Origin: Karstenula rhodostoma CBS 690.94
Taxonomy: Eukaryota; Ascomycota; Dothideomycetes; Pleosporales; Didymosphaeriaceae
Direction of reading: 5' to 3'
DNA: 64,000 bases
NCBI GenBank assembly: GCA_010093485.1
Contig: MU001496.1
Coordinates: 710,685 to 774,684 of the forward strand
The notes under the pieces were generated by a model that did no database searches, was not told where the DNA came from, and saw only the letters and a list, made by a program, of their open reading frames with translations. Below, piece after piece: positions 36,184-46,744 of the stretch. Position numbers and translations under genes: made by a program. Within the stretch, counting starts at the first letter, position 1; each line of letters begins with the position of its first letter.

Positions 36184-36942
36184 GCGCCGGAGATAACCAC
36201 GCGCGGTTGTTCATGAAGTCACGAAGTTAATCCAAAATGATACCCCACCTTCCCCTTCATAATTTTCCTCTAGTCCTTGCTCAGCTTCATCGCTTTCGCA
36301 TGGCGTACGCAGCCAATGTTTTGGGCTATGGCTAGTGAGTGTTGAGAAGGTTTGCACTATGTCATACCGCACAATTTTCTTCTCATGCTGTTCCACTTCT
36401 ATGTTTAGCACGCTCGGTAGACGCGAAAGAGTTATCACTTGTGTCGGAAGACAAGGGTGACACTGCATGATGAAGAACACAAGCAACGCGATGCACCAAT
36501 TTCTTGACAACAGCGCGAACTCAAGGACCCGACCTTCTGGGCTGGCGTGTCGGAAGAGAGCGCCCAGGTCGCCAGGATGGTCGAGCTTGCTCGACTCTTG
36601 TTTTCGGATCTACGTCAGGGGTACCCGTTGCGACCTCTCTATTCTCTCGCCAAGAAAGGAGGAGTGCCAAACAATACACTATTGACGACCGTTTCAGATG
36701 GACGAAATCAACATCATCCTGCAGTTGTTAAGCAATACGCGGCAATCCAAAGATCTTCAGTCGAATCCACACCGTATGCAACGAGCGCTACTATAGCGCT
36801 GGCGGAAGCGGAACGTGTGTCGCGTGCGAGGAGGTGCAGGAACTTCAGGCGGACCCGCTGCTATCGGGACTCGGGACAATCATGCAAGTGCCCTGGCTAA
36901 TACAGGCAGCGGGCTAGCTGCACATCCAATAGGTAGATCTTA
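36184..36942. other. intergenic region
   Basis: No gene is accepted. Around 36,540-36,900 several overlapping short frames occur (for example one of 117 codons at 36547) that could be the remains of a coding region, but none matches a family I know. Confidence 0.45.
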
Positions 36943-37193
36943 CTGTGGTTGCAGCTATATGTTTTCCTAGTGGGTCCGCCGGAGAGGGTGTTTTTAGCGA
37001 TTTCTTAGCGGTAAAAGTCTTAATTTATTATCTATAAAATATATAAATATACTAAGGTACTTCTATTAATAGTAATTAGCTACTAAATCTAAGTATTTTA
37101 TTATATTAATTAATACTTTGTATAGTTCTAGAGGTTTCTGTACGGGATAGGGACTCTGGGACCCACTGGGAAAACATATGGCTGCAACTACAG
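36943..37193. mobile_element. MITE-like element, copy 1 (251 bp, TA target duplication)
   Basis: The ends are inverted repeats of about 34 nt. The left end (36943-36976) begins CTGTGGTTGCAGC and ends AGTGGGTC. The right end (37160-37193) is its near-perfect reverse complement, with mismatches in only a few positions. TA lies on both sides (36941-36942 and 37194-37195), as expected for Tc1/mariner/pogo-type insertion. The interior is very AT-rich (many TATTAA/TAATAT words) and has no coding frame, so the element is non-autonomous. It shares outer TIR sequence with the copy at 49900. It lies 600 nt upstream of the damaged chitin deacetylase gene. Confidence 0.88.
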
Positions 37194-37793
37194 TAGTTCA
37201 ATCTCGGCAAATTCTCCGTCGTCTTTGCTCGCAACGCCACTCCACTCCAGACATAAGTCCCGATGTGATTGTCCTCCTGAACATGGTTCCTCGGAGCATC
37301 AAGATATTGTACAGGATCAGTGGTAGTTAGACTGTACGTCCACGTAAGTCTTTCAGAAGTAGTCATGCAACGCGAAATTGCACAGGCTCGTTTCAGTTCT
37401 CAATTATGGAAAACGTATTGAGGTGGGTCAAAACTTTGCCTTCCTGGTCAGGCACTGAATGTTGATGGTCGTAATAACGGTCTGCTCGCAAGCGGCCACG
37501 CCCTCCCGGAACCCCCTACTAGGGCGTGGCGTCACACTGAACAGCTCCACGCTCGTCTATCTAGTTGAGCCCTGTAGCTCTATGTATAAGACCCGCGAGC
37601 CACCACCTGGATGTGGCCGCTTTTTGGTTCTATCCGTCCTTGCTCGCCAAGACGCTCGTCATTTGCTTTTTCTTTCCACGGTTTATAGGGTAATCCGTTA
37701 ATAGTTTAATCGACTTTAGTCGACCCACGTTCGCTCCTCATCTCCATTCGAGTTAATATTCGCGGATAACAACCGTCTTCAACAACAATAGTC
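37194..37793. other. promoter region of the chitin deacetylase gene
   Basis: A 600-nt interval follows the MITE-like element. A TATAAG sequence lies at 37585-37590, about 204 nt before the ATG. A TTAA-rich stretch comes at 37,685-37,760. No coding sequence is seen. Confidence 0.5.
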
Positions 37794-39477
37794 ATGCGAT
37801 TTTCAGAGGCTTTGATTGCCTCTTCGCTGGCCATTCCTTTCGCATCTGCTCATGGCTCTCGTGACATGCCGAAGATCTGGGGAATGGGACCTGATGTGAA
37901 GAGGGAGGCGTTTGGCCCCGTCGCGCCACGACATTTTCTTTGATGGCCAAGAGCTTATCCAAGCGCCAGGATAACAACAACATCGATGGACAGTGCGGCC
38001 CTGGCGCAGGAGGCGCAAGCTGTGCCCCGGGATACTGTGTTCACCTTCCGTAGGTTGATCTAAATTGCGGGAAGTATCCGTGCTAATTATTTTCAGGGAT
38101 GGTGTGGTAATACCCCAGAATGTTGCAACGCCCGGGCTGTCTCATCAACTACGGCCCAGGCTGTGATGCTAACAAGGTGCCCAACGGCGACGACACCAGC
38201 ACCATTGCCCGTTCCAAGCTCGTAAATTTAGATTACGGTAACGGCGGTCTTTACTCATGTACTGAGCCCGGTACGGTTGCCATCACATATGATGATGGCC
38301 CCTACATCTACACGGACTACGTTCTTGACCTCTTCGAGAAGTACAACATGAAGGCGACTTTCTTCATCACTGGTATCAACAACGGCAAGGGCGCTATTGA
38401 TGATGCTTCCACTCAGTGGCCTGCCGTCATCTCCAAGATGTACGCCGCTGGTCACCAGTTCGCCAGTCACACATGGTCTCACCAGGATCTTTCCGCAATC
38501 ACCCAGGAGCAGCGTATCAATCAGATGGTTCACAATGAGATGGCTATCCGGAACATCATCCAGAAGCTTCCCACTTACATGCGTCCTCCTTATTCTTCTT
38601 GCGATGAACCCTCCGGCTGCTGGAAGGATATGCAGGATCTAGGATACGTTGTCACTTATTTTGACATCGATACTGATGGTACGTTTTCACAAAGAATAAC
38701 ATTTTGGCAAGTTCTATGACTAACCAGAGAATAGACTACAACAACGACAGCCCCGACAAGATCCAGAACGCCAAGAACAACTTCAGCAAGTACTTCCAGA
38801 CCGATAACGTTGCCACAGACAAGTTCCTGTCCATTGAACACGACATCCACGAGCAGACCGCTCACAACCTGACCGAGTACATGCTCAAGATTATTCAGGA
38901 CAAGGGTTATCGTGGCGTCACTGTCGGCGAGTGCTTGGGTGACCCAGCTGAGAACTGGTACCGCTCATCCTCCGGCAAGATCGTGACTTCATCCTCGTCC
39001 GCTCCCACCGCCACTTCTTCTGCTGCTCCCACGGCGACCCCGACCAAGGTGTCTACTGATGCAACCTGCAGTGGTAACACCGGATCTACGTGCCAAGGCT
39101 CCGAGTTCGGCAACTGCTGCTCCCAGGCGGGCTGGTGCGGTTCTACTGATGTCTACTGCGGCACTGGCTGCAACCCTCTCTTCGGTACATGTGCTGACGG
39201 CTCCGGTGGCTCTGGTGTTGTAACGACCTCTCCGGCCGTCATCGCATCCACGCCCGCCACCACTGTCGCCACTTCTGTCCGCGCTGCGTCCACCTCCGTG
39301 GCTGCTCCTGCGAAGACATCTGCTGCAAGCAATGTGAGCACTAACGGCAAATGCGGGGCCCTCAACGGAAACAAGACCTGCCCCGGTTCTAAGTGCTGCT
39401 CTGTCTTGGGCAACTGCGGTGACAACCTTCTCTACTGCTGGGTGGGCTGCCAGAAGGCCTTCGGAAAGTGCTGGTAG
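37794..39477 (+). pseudogene. chitin deacetylase (CE4) with CBM18 modules; N-terminal part broken by three frame shifts
   Basis: The catalytic part is intact: exon to 38678, a 56-nt intron, then 38735-39477. It has NodB motifs TYDDGPY, SHTWSH, RPPYSS, the DIDTDD turn and IEHDIH, followed by two C-terminal CBM18-like Cys modules (STCQGSEFGNCCSQAGWCG; GNKTCPGSKCCSVLGNCG). The 5' part has an ATG at 37794 with a good signal peptide (MRFSEALIASSLAIPFASA). The frame closes at TGA about 49 codons later. A propeptide/KRQDNNN block and an N-terminal CBM18 continue in the second frame, then a third, then a fourth segment. Breaks fall near 37,925-37,935, at about 38,036-38,041 and near 38,127-38,135, each equivalent to one missing base. 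A consensus intron (38050-38096; GTAGGT...TTTCAG) lies between the last two. It is either a recent pseudogene or contains sequence errors. Intact homologues are secreted and convert wall chitin to chitosan. Confidence 0.8.
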
Positions 39478-40193
39478 ATGACCGACTAATCGACGGAGTT
39501 GGGTGGAGAGGAATTTGAAGAGAATGGCGTGGATGAATGATGTTCATGTATATACTGATGCCGGTTCCAGTCCGATCTGGTCGAATTAATGGTTACACAA
39601 TGAAAACTTTCATTACATTTATAGGAGTCCTCTTCGATGATTTGGCGTCAAGTGTTTGTTAGATGACCGCGCAGATGTAGCCAGTTGAAGATAGAGAACG
39701 ACGGCCACAGATGGAAACTTCGTCGATTACGATGGAGCAGGATGGGACAAGCCGAGCCCCGAGAAGGCCAGACAGAAGAGGTATAACCACGATCTGTAAT
39801 AACGCAATCGTATTCGAATTTGATATACACATTGGAAATTGTTTACGATCCGCTTTGGCTGTTGAGCTGCAGCTAGCGATGTGCGAACGGGAGTTCATCA
39901 GCGCGGAGCGCCAATTTTGATGTTCCAGCCAATCGGAGGTCGGATCTCCAGCCGTTCCTGCCACCCCAGCCACCCCATCCATCCACACGTTACATTTCCT
40001 GCCATGCGATTTATTCCTTGTAACAGTGACATGATGCTAAACAAAATGGATGCGTTTGCGCTAGAGTCCTCGAGACTCTACACACTTACCGCCTGCTCGT
40101 CGTCTGTTTGCCTGAAGATCCACAGTGGAGAGACAATCACGGGCTTACCCGCAACACAACCCTCGCAGACCTCCTCCGCATCACTCTGCGTCC
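39478..40193. other. intergenic region
   Basis: This holds the 3' flank of the deacetylase gene and the promoter of the next gene. No gene or repeat is recognised. Confidence 0.5.
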
Positions 40194-41877
40194 ATGTCTT
40201 CGTTGTATGACTCTTCGAGGCCGATAAAGCCTGATCACGGGGCTTCTACGGCTTTTCGCGACGCTCGGGAAAGAAGGCGCAGCGAAAGACGGAATACTTC
40301 ACAATCCAACAAGCGCTACATCCCTCACAATGGCGCGACATGCGGCAATGACTTATGCGATAGTCCAGAGATCAGCAAAGATGAAGAACTGTGCCCGGGG
40401 CCTGACAACCTCGAACTATGCTATCGGTGTTACAAACGTTTCAAGATCGCGCGCAGGCGAGCTAGAGATGCGCAGCGCGAGATGACAGACGACTGGAGAA
40501 GACCGAAACGACGCCGGCCGCTATCGCAGACGATTCCAGAAACTACACCTGTAGAAGCCCCGCAGAGACCTGTCACTGCTGTTCTCAAGACACCGGACAC
40601 AGAGTATTCGGATCTGGACTTGTCGACGCCAGACCTCAAAACTGGTTCCGGGCGGGAAGTCAACACATACGGCAATAAGCCACCACAGTACGAAGCCCGT
40701 GGAAGAGGATCCAGGAAGCAGGCTTCGCCTCGTGTTGCGCAAATCTCCGATCCAGAGAAGAGTCCAGGTCGCCATAGCGTCTCCACCAGCTCCCTGGAGG
40801 AATTCGAGCGGCGAACCTCACGGTCACCTCGAAAGCACCGTTCGGGTCTGGGAAGGGCTGAGCGAAGACACTCGCGCAACGAACATACCCGAGACGCGTC
40901 CACCCACGAAGATGCCGAGTTCTACAAGTACGGCAGGATGGAAGAGAACGGCTATCACGACAGACGAGACGACAACAACAGGCGTTGCGGATGTTGCAGC
41001 ATGTGGAGCCGCCGACGAAAATGCGTAGTCTTCAGCCTCATAACCCTCTCCATCATCATCCTCATCATGATCATCGCCGTGGCCGCCACACTCTCCCGCA
41101 AGCGCGGCTTCAACTACGTCCCCTCCACCGCGCAAGTCAACAACACTGAGGCCTTCTCCTCAGGCGGCGCAACCCGCAAGAGCGTCAACGACACCAACGA
41201 CACCAACGACAGCATCGGCGCCGGCACAGACACGTATACCTACTACCACGGCAACGCGTCCAACTTCCCCAACCAAACCCAATGGGTCACCTTCAGCGAC
41301 ATGTGGGCCGCCAACCTCGACACTTTCAAGTACTCGTGCGGCTGGCTGCAGCGCGGCGACAACAACACGCCCGAGATGATACGGGACATCTACGACGCGA
41401 TCCAGGACCGGGCCAACGCCTCGCTCGTCGACCACCGCATCATCCTCGCCACCATCATCCAGGAGACCAACGGCTGCCCGCTGGTCCCGCACACGACGTC
41501 TTCCGGGGGTACGCGGAACCCGGGCCTTATGCAGAGCCACGATGGCCACGCGTATGATGCGAAGCACAGCCGGTTGTCGATTCTGCAGATGGTGCAGGAT
41601 GGGACACAGGGGACCGAGAAGGGGTGGGGGCTCGTGGATAATTTGAACACCTATGGGAATCCGTATAAGGCGATGAGGGGGTATAATAGGTGAGTCCCCC
41701 GCTTCTTGAGGATATGACCAACGAGCGAGCGCTGACATTGTGTGTAGTGGTTATGTACCGGAGAGCGGCAACCTGTCGGAACAGGCAGGCGCGACGGCGT
41801 GTTATGTTAGTGATATAGCGAATCGACTGACTGGGTGGGTAAGGGCGAAGACAAAGTGCCCAGATGATGCCCATTGA
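40194..41877 (+). CDS. type II membrane protein with extracellular lysozyme/transglycosylase-like domain
   Basis: Exons 40194-41689 and 41748-41877 total 1626 nt, 541 aa. The intron is 58 nt (GTGAGT...GTAG). I chose the ATG at 40194 because the open frame upstream starts with GTG. The cytoplasmic N-terminus is long and basic. It contains a Cys set (NGATCGNDLCD, EELCPG, LELCYRCYKR) that could bind zinc, followed by Ser/Arg-rich sequence. One membrane segment lies at about 277-300 (FSLITLSIIILIMIIAVAA). The outer part has repeated NDT sequons, then a domain with the lytic-transglycosylase/lysozyme pattern: IILATIIQETNG (candidate catalytic Glu near residue 423) and RNPGLMQSHDG, ending in YVSDIANRLTGW. 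Fungal proteins with this domain are known only as predicted glycosidases. The substrate is unknown. Confidence 0.85.
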
Positions 41878-42371
41878 GGAGCGAAGTTGCGGTCGTTATT
41901 GACTGGACGTTTTTGTATGTTTGTATGTGCAATTGTAATCCGAAGTATGTTGGGACAGGTATGGGTAACGTTGGCTGGTAATGTGTAGCTGGTTGTCTGG
42001 ATAATAACCTTGATGTAGTTTACTTTCCTGATTTGAGGTAATACAGAGAGCACATACAGAGCTTGTAAATTGGCCCATCCACTGTGAATATGATAAAAGT
42101 ACATTGTGAATACAAATAGTATTTTTGACACGAAGAATGATTGTACAAGTACTTGCGTCCGCAGCCATGGCTAGCGATGAGCAACTACGCCCAAGCAATT
42201 ATCCTTGTCTCGTCTCGGACGTTTCTCTGCGCCGAGCCATCGACGCTCAGGCATAGGCCAAGTGTAGACCGTGATCATGGGATCTAATGTCACCCTCCTA
42301 CTGTATGCAACCATCGTATCGGAAGTTTGACGTACCACAACTGGAGGAGAAACCAAGGCAATAAAAGATAC
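41878..42371. other. short convergent intergenic region
   Basis: This holds the 3' flanks of two convergent genes. It is AT-rich, with no recognisable feature. Confidence 0.5.
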
Positions 42372-43481
42372 CTACTGCTTCTTGCCGTCCAAATCACTGA
42401 AGAAGTTGTAGCCGAACCCTTTGCTCGCATCGTTGAAACGCAGCTTCTTGTCAATACCGTCGATCTTCGCCAGGTCCTCAGCATTCAGCTTAAAATCACC
42501 CTCTATATTCTGCTTTATCCTACTCTCAGTCTTGGACTTCGGGATGACCGAGTGGCCCTTTGCGATTCCCCACGCCAACGCGACCTGGGCCCCAGACTTG
42601 CCGTGCTTCTTGCCGATCTCCACAAGCACCGGGTCGTCCATCAGCTTGCCCATACCCTTGCCTGCGTCATAGATTTCATTTTGGTTGCCTAGGGGCGAGT
42701 ACTGTGTGATGTGAATGTTGTTCTGCGCGTGAAATTCGGCGAAGGACTTTTGCTGCAGCCACGGGTGCATCTCCATCTGATGGGCGGCGGGGACCACGCT
42801 TGTCTCCTTCAGTAAGCGCTCGAGCTCGGCCTTGCTGAAGTTGGAGATGCCGATCGCCTTTGTCTTGCCGGTATTGAGAGCCTTCTCCATCGCCTTGTAG
42901 GTATCGACGTAGTCGATGTTGGCCGTCTTGGTTTTGCCGTTGCTGTCCTTGGGGAACATCTCGTCGCTCGGCTCGAAGGCGCTGGGCCAATGCATAAGAT
43001 ACAAATCAACGTAGTCGGTTTGGAGGTCTTTTAACGAGGCGTCGAGGGCGGCTTCGACATCTTGCGGGTCTGGGAGTAGAACATAGTCAGCGTCAGACCT
43101 TAAGCTACAAGACGTAGCATTCGGAGATGTCGGCTACTGACCGTGCTTGTTGTTCCATAACTTGGTCGTGAGGAATATCTGCTCGCGAGGGATGCCCGAC
43201 TTCTTGATGGCGTTGCCGACAGCCGCTTCCGTTCCATAAACACGGGCGGTGTCGATGTGACGGTACCCGGCCTTGAGAGCAATAGTGACTGCCGGCTCTT
43301 GCGCTTCCTTGTCCTGCCATGTGCCAAAGCCTATAAGAGGGATCTTGGCGCCCGTGTTGAGGCTCGCGGTTGTGCCGTTATGTGTCATTCTGAGATGCGT
43401 CCGGGGCTGCAATTGAGCGGTCGTTTGCGCAAGGCGTGTAGCAGCGGTGCGAAGGGAGCGGGTGGCAGTAGAGGCGAACAT
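42372..43481 (-). CDS. aldo-keto reductase
   Basis: Exons 43481-43142 and 43069-42372 total 1038 nt, 345 aa. The intron is 72 nt (donor GTCAGT, acceptor CCCAG), phase 1. The AKR barrel is complete. GFGTW is followed by [12 protein letters not shown] (Asp77, Tyr82), TTKLWN (Lys107) and YLMHWP (His140), which form the catalytic tetrad. Then come GISNF, the HPWLQQ segment, ITQYSPLG and [14 protein letters not shown] for NADP(H) binding. The first 31 residues ([20 protein letters not shown] and on) are Arg/Ser/Ala-rich without acids, like a mitochondrial presequence. A second Met at residue 32, just before the barrel, would give a cytosolic form. The substrate is not predictable. Members reduce sugars, glycerol precursors and aldehydes. 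Confidence 0.95.
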
Positions 43482-44727
43482 GCTGGGCGTGTTTTGGATG
43501 CTGGAGCAGCAAGAGAGATGGAAGACCATCCGATGGAGCGCGCGTCTCGTCACTGCGATATCATGACGTATGACGTCCCCTGCACAGCGTCGGAGGACGT
43601 CCTCATGCGGGGAAGGTGGGCGGACGATGAGCCGGCAATAAGAACGCGCTGGAATCAATCATTCAGCACTGACTGCTCCTCCGCGGCCCTCTGAGCTTTG
43701 AGGCCATTCTGGAGGTGCGACGCGAACCGAGGAAAGCACCCACGATACGGCATCACGTGTCGTCTCCCGAACCTTGCTATTGGAACGTCAAACTCACTTC
43801 AATGAAAGCCATCGCAAGCCATCTAAATATACGGTCCTGCATTTGCAACATGCATTGTCTTCGGTGCGCATAGCGGTATTGCTCGGATAGTGTCAGCGTT
43901 GATGGAGCTGGAACTTTGGCCTGGACGCATGAACGGGACTCGGCCAATCCAAATCTAATCCAGTTTTTGAGGCAGTGGGTAACATTGAGCAGTGCTTCAA
44001 ACCACCTTTACTACAGCTCATAAGGACCTACCATAGTTACAGAGACTAACATGCCTAGACCTTGAGAACTTGTGCTTGAGATATAAGACCTGCATCTGGC
44101 AAGCAGAGATGCTTGTAGTTGGACGAAGCCAGGTTGAAATTCCATAGCGAACACAATACGGTTTCTTCTTTATCTCGCTGCGCCTCCGTCCTTAACTACA
44201 GTATTGGAAAGTGTACACCGGGAAGAGATTGGAAGACAGCATACACTCTGTAAGTTGCCTAGTCTGAAAGAGGCAAGCCGTCCGCTCATGCTGCATGGAG
44301 AATGCCCCACCACCACTCCACTCCCCTCCGGATCAACCGCCCTGCAGATGCGTCCTTGCGTTCCCACCAGCTATGGAAAGCAACATGAGTCATGGCAGAG
44401 CCTAAACATCTTTGAGGTCTGTTGGTCCCGTACGAGTAAACAAAGCGATGCTTCTAGACATCAACTGTAACTTCCTTGTCGGATACCAGTGTGCCATTTG
44501 TACAATATACTGGAGTGCACTTGCTCAACAAGCCACCTAGCACTGCATATGCATATGAGCCGCACTGCATCTGCACCCAGGATATTTGGGCGAAGCGGCC
44601 TGCAGCTGTGTTCCAATAAAATGTGCGTTGTCACCCACATGTCGCTGCATCCTCTCTTACACCCAGTCTTTTCCACCCTCAATACTCTCGAAGCTTCGCA
44701 CCACAGATCCTCTGCTATACCCTGAAG
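43482..44727. other. divergent intergenic region
   Basis: About 1.25 kb between the aldo-keto reductase (minus) and the DUF3605 gene (plus). I see no gene, RNA or repeat. Confidence 0.5.
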
Positions 44728-45426
44728 ATGGACCAACACGCGGTAGACGTCGAATCCCAACCGCTAGCCTTCCAATCGAGATGGACTGCCAATTCCGACC
44801 CCACAGCGCTGCCCTTCCCGCGCGACAACCCGCCTTTCGCACTCACAGCCGTCGACTGGCACCAACTAAGCATCACCGACGACCAATTCACGCCGCATAC
44901 CTGGGAAAACGTCCACCACCTGATCAGCACCGGCCAACTTGACGAGCTCAAGCGCTGGCCCTCCTTCCTCAAAGCCTACCTCGCGTGGACTGCTCACATC
45001 AAGGCCAAATACGATAGCGCAACCCAATACATCCTGCAGCAGCGCCTCTTCTGGGAACCGCTCAACGCTACCGGCTCTTTCAAATTCGAGCTCGCTAACG
45101 AGACGCCCTTCGCTGACCCGGCGGACTACAGGATCATCAAGAATGACTGGACGTACGCGGTGACAGAGGGAATCAGTCATATCGTAGTCTGGTCGAAGAA
45201 GCCGTTGCCGGTGGATGAGGTGGGCGCGTTGACGCAGGAGGGAAGGCGCATTGTAGAGGATTTTGTGAAGAGGGAATTTCGAGACAAGGCTGGCGAGGAG
45301 GTGGAGGGTACCAAGGTGCAGTGGTTCAAGAACACGACGATTTTACAGAGCGTGAGAGCGTTGGAGCATATACATGTGTTGACCAGGGATGTCGATGAGG
45401 AGGTGTTGAGGCAATGGATGAACTGA
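44728..45426 (+). CDS. DUF3605 protein (N-acetylglucosamine-induced protein 1-like)
   Basis: This intronless gene encodes 232 aa. The ATG at 44728 follows a CT-rich leader, and no earlier ATG gives family-like sequence. The DUF3605 domain fills most of the protein. It shows ALPFPRDNPPFALTA, LDELKRWPSFLKAYLAWTAH, ADYRIIKNDWTYAVTEGISH, IVVWSKKPLP and a C-terminal EHIHVLTRDVDEE with nearby WFKN. Proteins of this family in yeasts were named for induction by N-acetylglucosamine. The biochemical activity is unknown. It contains no signal peptide or membrane segment and is probably cytosolic. Confidence 0.88.
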   Translation: MDQHAVDVESQPLAFQSRWTANSDPTALPFPRDNPPFALTAVDWHQLSITDDQFTPHTWENVHHLISTGQLDELKRWPSFLKAYLAWTAHIKAKYDSATQYILQQRLFWEPLNATGSFKFELANETPFADPADYRIIKNDWTYAVTEGISHIVVWSKKPLPVDEVGALTQEGRRIVEDFVKREFRDKAGEEVEGTKVQWFKNTTILQSVRALEHIHVLTRDVDEEVLRQWMN

Positions 45427-46744
45427 GCTCGCTTTTATGGCAGGAATGCCGACCCGAGTAGAGTATAGAATGCATTCCATGACTGCAGATTAAGCAACCT
45501 TGGGTTTATTTCCAGAGACAACGCGTCATTACAACCATATAATTGCCCGGAGCCCCGTCCATACCACAGGCAATCTACAGACAATACAATCATGAAGGGC
45601 CAAAGATGATAAAGGTAATGGACGTCACAAAACAATGTTACCCGCTGATTGCATCCGACGCTGCGCCGTGGGAAAATTCGTGGGGATCGATGATAGCAAC
45701 TAGTCACGAGAAGAGCTTCGCGTAGAGACGTGTTGTAAGGGAGACTTTTGTTCCGCAAATCTGCTATTATTTTCTCCAAAACGACCGTGAGTTGCTCTCC
45801 GCAATTTATGGCCTACGCCGACACTTAAGCGCAAGCGAACTGATCATACTGTAGAAGTATATGAGAGATTAGGCATTGCTTAGACTGGTTATGAGTGGAA
45901 ATCCTACGTATTAGGTGTATGAAAAAATGCTTTGTGATCAACGTTTGTATGGTTTTCTGATTGTTGACTCAAACTACAAAGTAGTGTCCCGTAAAGTGAT
46001 AGACAAATATGGATATGGACTGCCGTCCAAAAGTGATACAAAAGGAAGCGTTGTGAGTGGATAAACAAGGTTAGGTGAACGTTTGTATAATTGGACGCTG
46101 GTTGAGGCCTCGTGGTGATAGCAGCACAATCCTGCCTCGCTACGCCCTTTTTAGTTAGCCTGCGCACAGACGCTGGGCGCGCCTTAGCCGCTTTTTTAGT
46201 CCCCCTTTGTTTGTGCATTGGCAAAGCATAACGCGCCTTTTTGTCCCCCCTACTTCATTGAGTCACCCCTACCTCATAGTGAATCTCTACAATATATCCT
46301 GCCTCTATTCCCAATTTGTAAAACCCCTCACTCTTCCCACAGTATCCACCTTCTTCCCATGGCACGTACGATTCCTTTTGCACCACAGTCATCATCTCTG
46401 AGTTTACCCACATCATGAAGAGCGAAGTCAAACTCAAGATGCACAGCTTCCACTAAAAGGTGAAAACGAATCTTCAGAGTGCATGCTACCTATTGTTTTC
46501 GCTGCTATGAGCATGTCCGTCAATATAATCAATTTTGTTTTAGTTACAGACTGCCACAGTAGCAACCTGGAAGCGCTTTGAGATAACACAAGCCCCTATT
46601 GGAGAGGGCCTGAGATCAGAAAGGTAGTGACTGACATTACCTCCACAGACCGAAGGAGGGTTGCAAATCGACTAGAAAGGAAAGAAATTGCAAGCGACAT
46701 TGCCGAACGCTCATCACACGATCATGTCGGCATATTCCTTTGAA
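45427..46744. other. intergenic region with a repetitive pyrimidine-rich patch
   Basis: No gene is accepted. Between about 46,141 and 46,250 similar motifs recur (CGCCCTTTTTAGT, CGCTTTTTTAGTCCCCC, CGCCTTTTTGTCCCCCC). This looks like degenerate repeats or a piece of an old element, but no terminal repeats could be paired. Confidence 0.45.

Noticed and set aside
36547..36900. Open frame of 117 codons near the first MITE-like element
   Set aside because: No family resemblance. Neighbouring frames are equally open, and no convincing splice structure was found.
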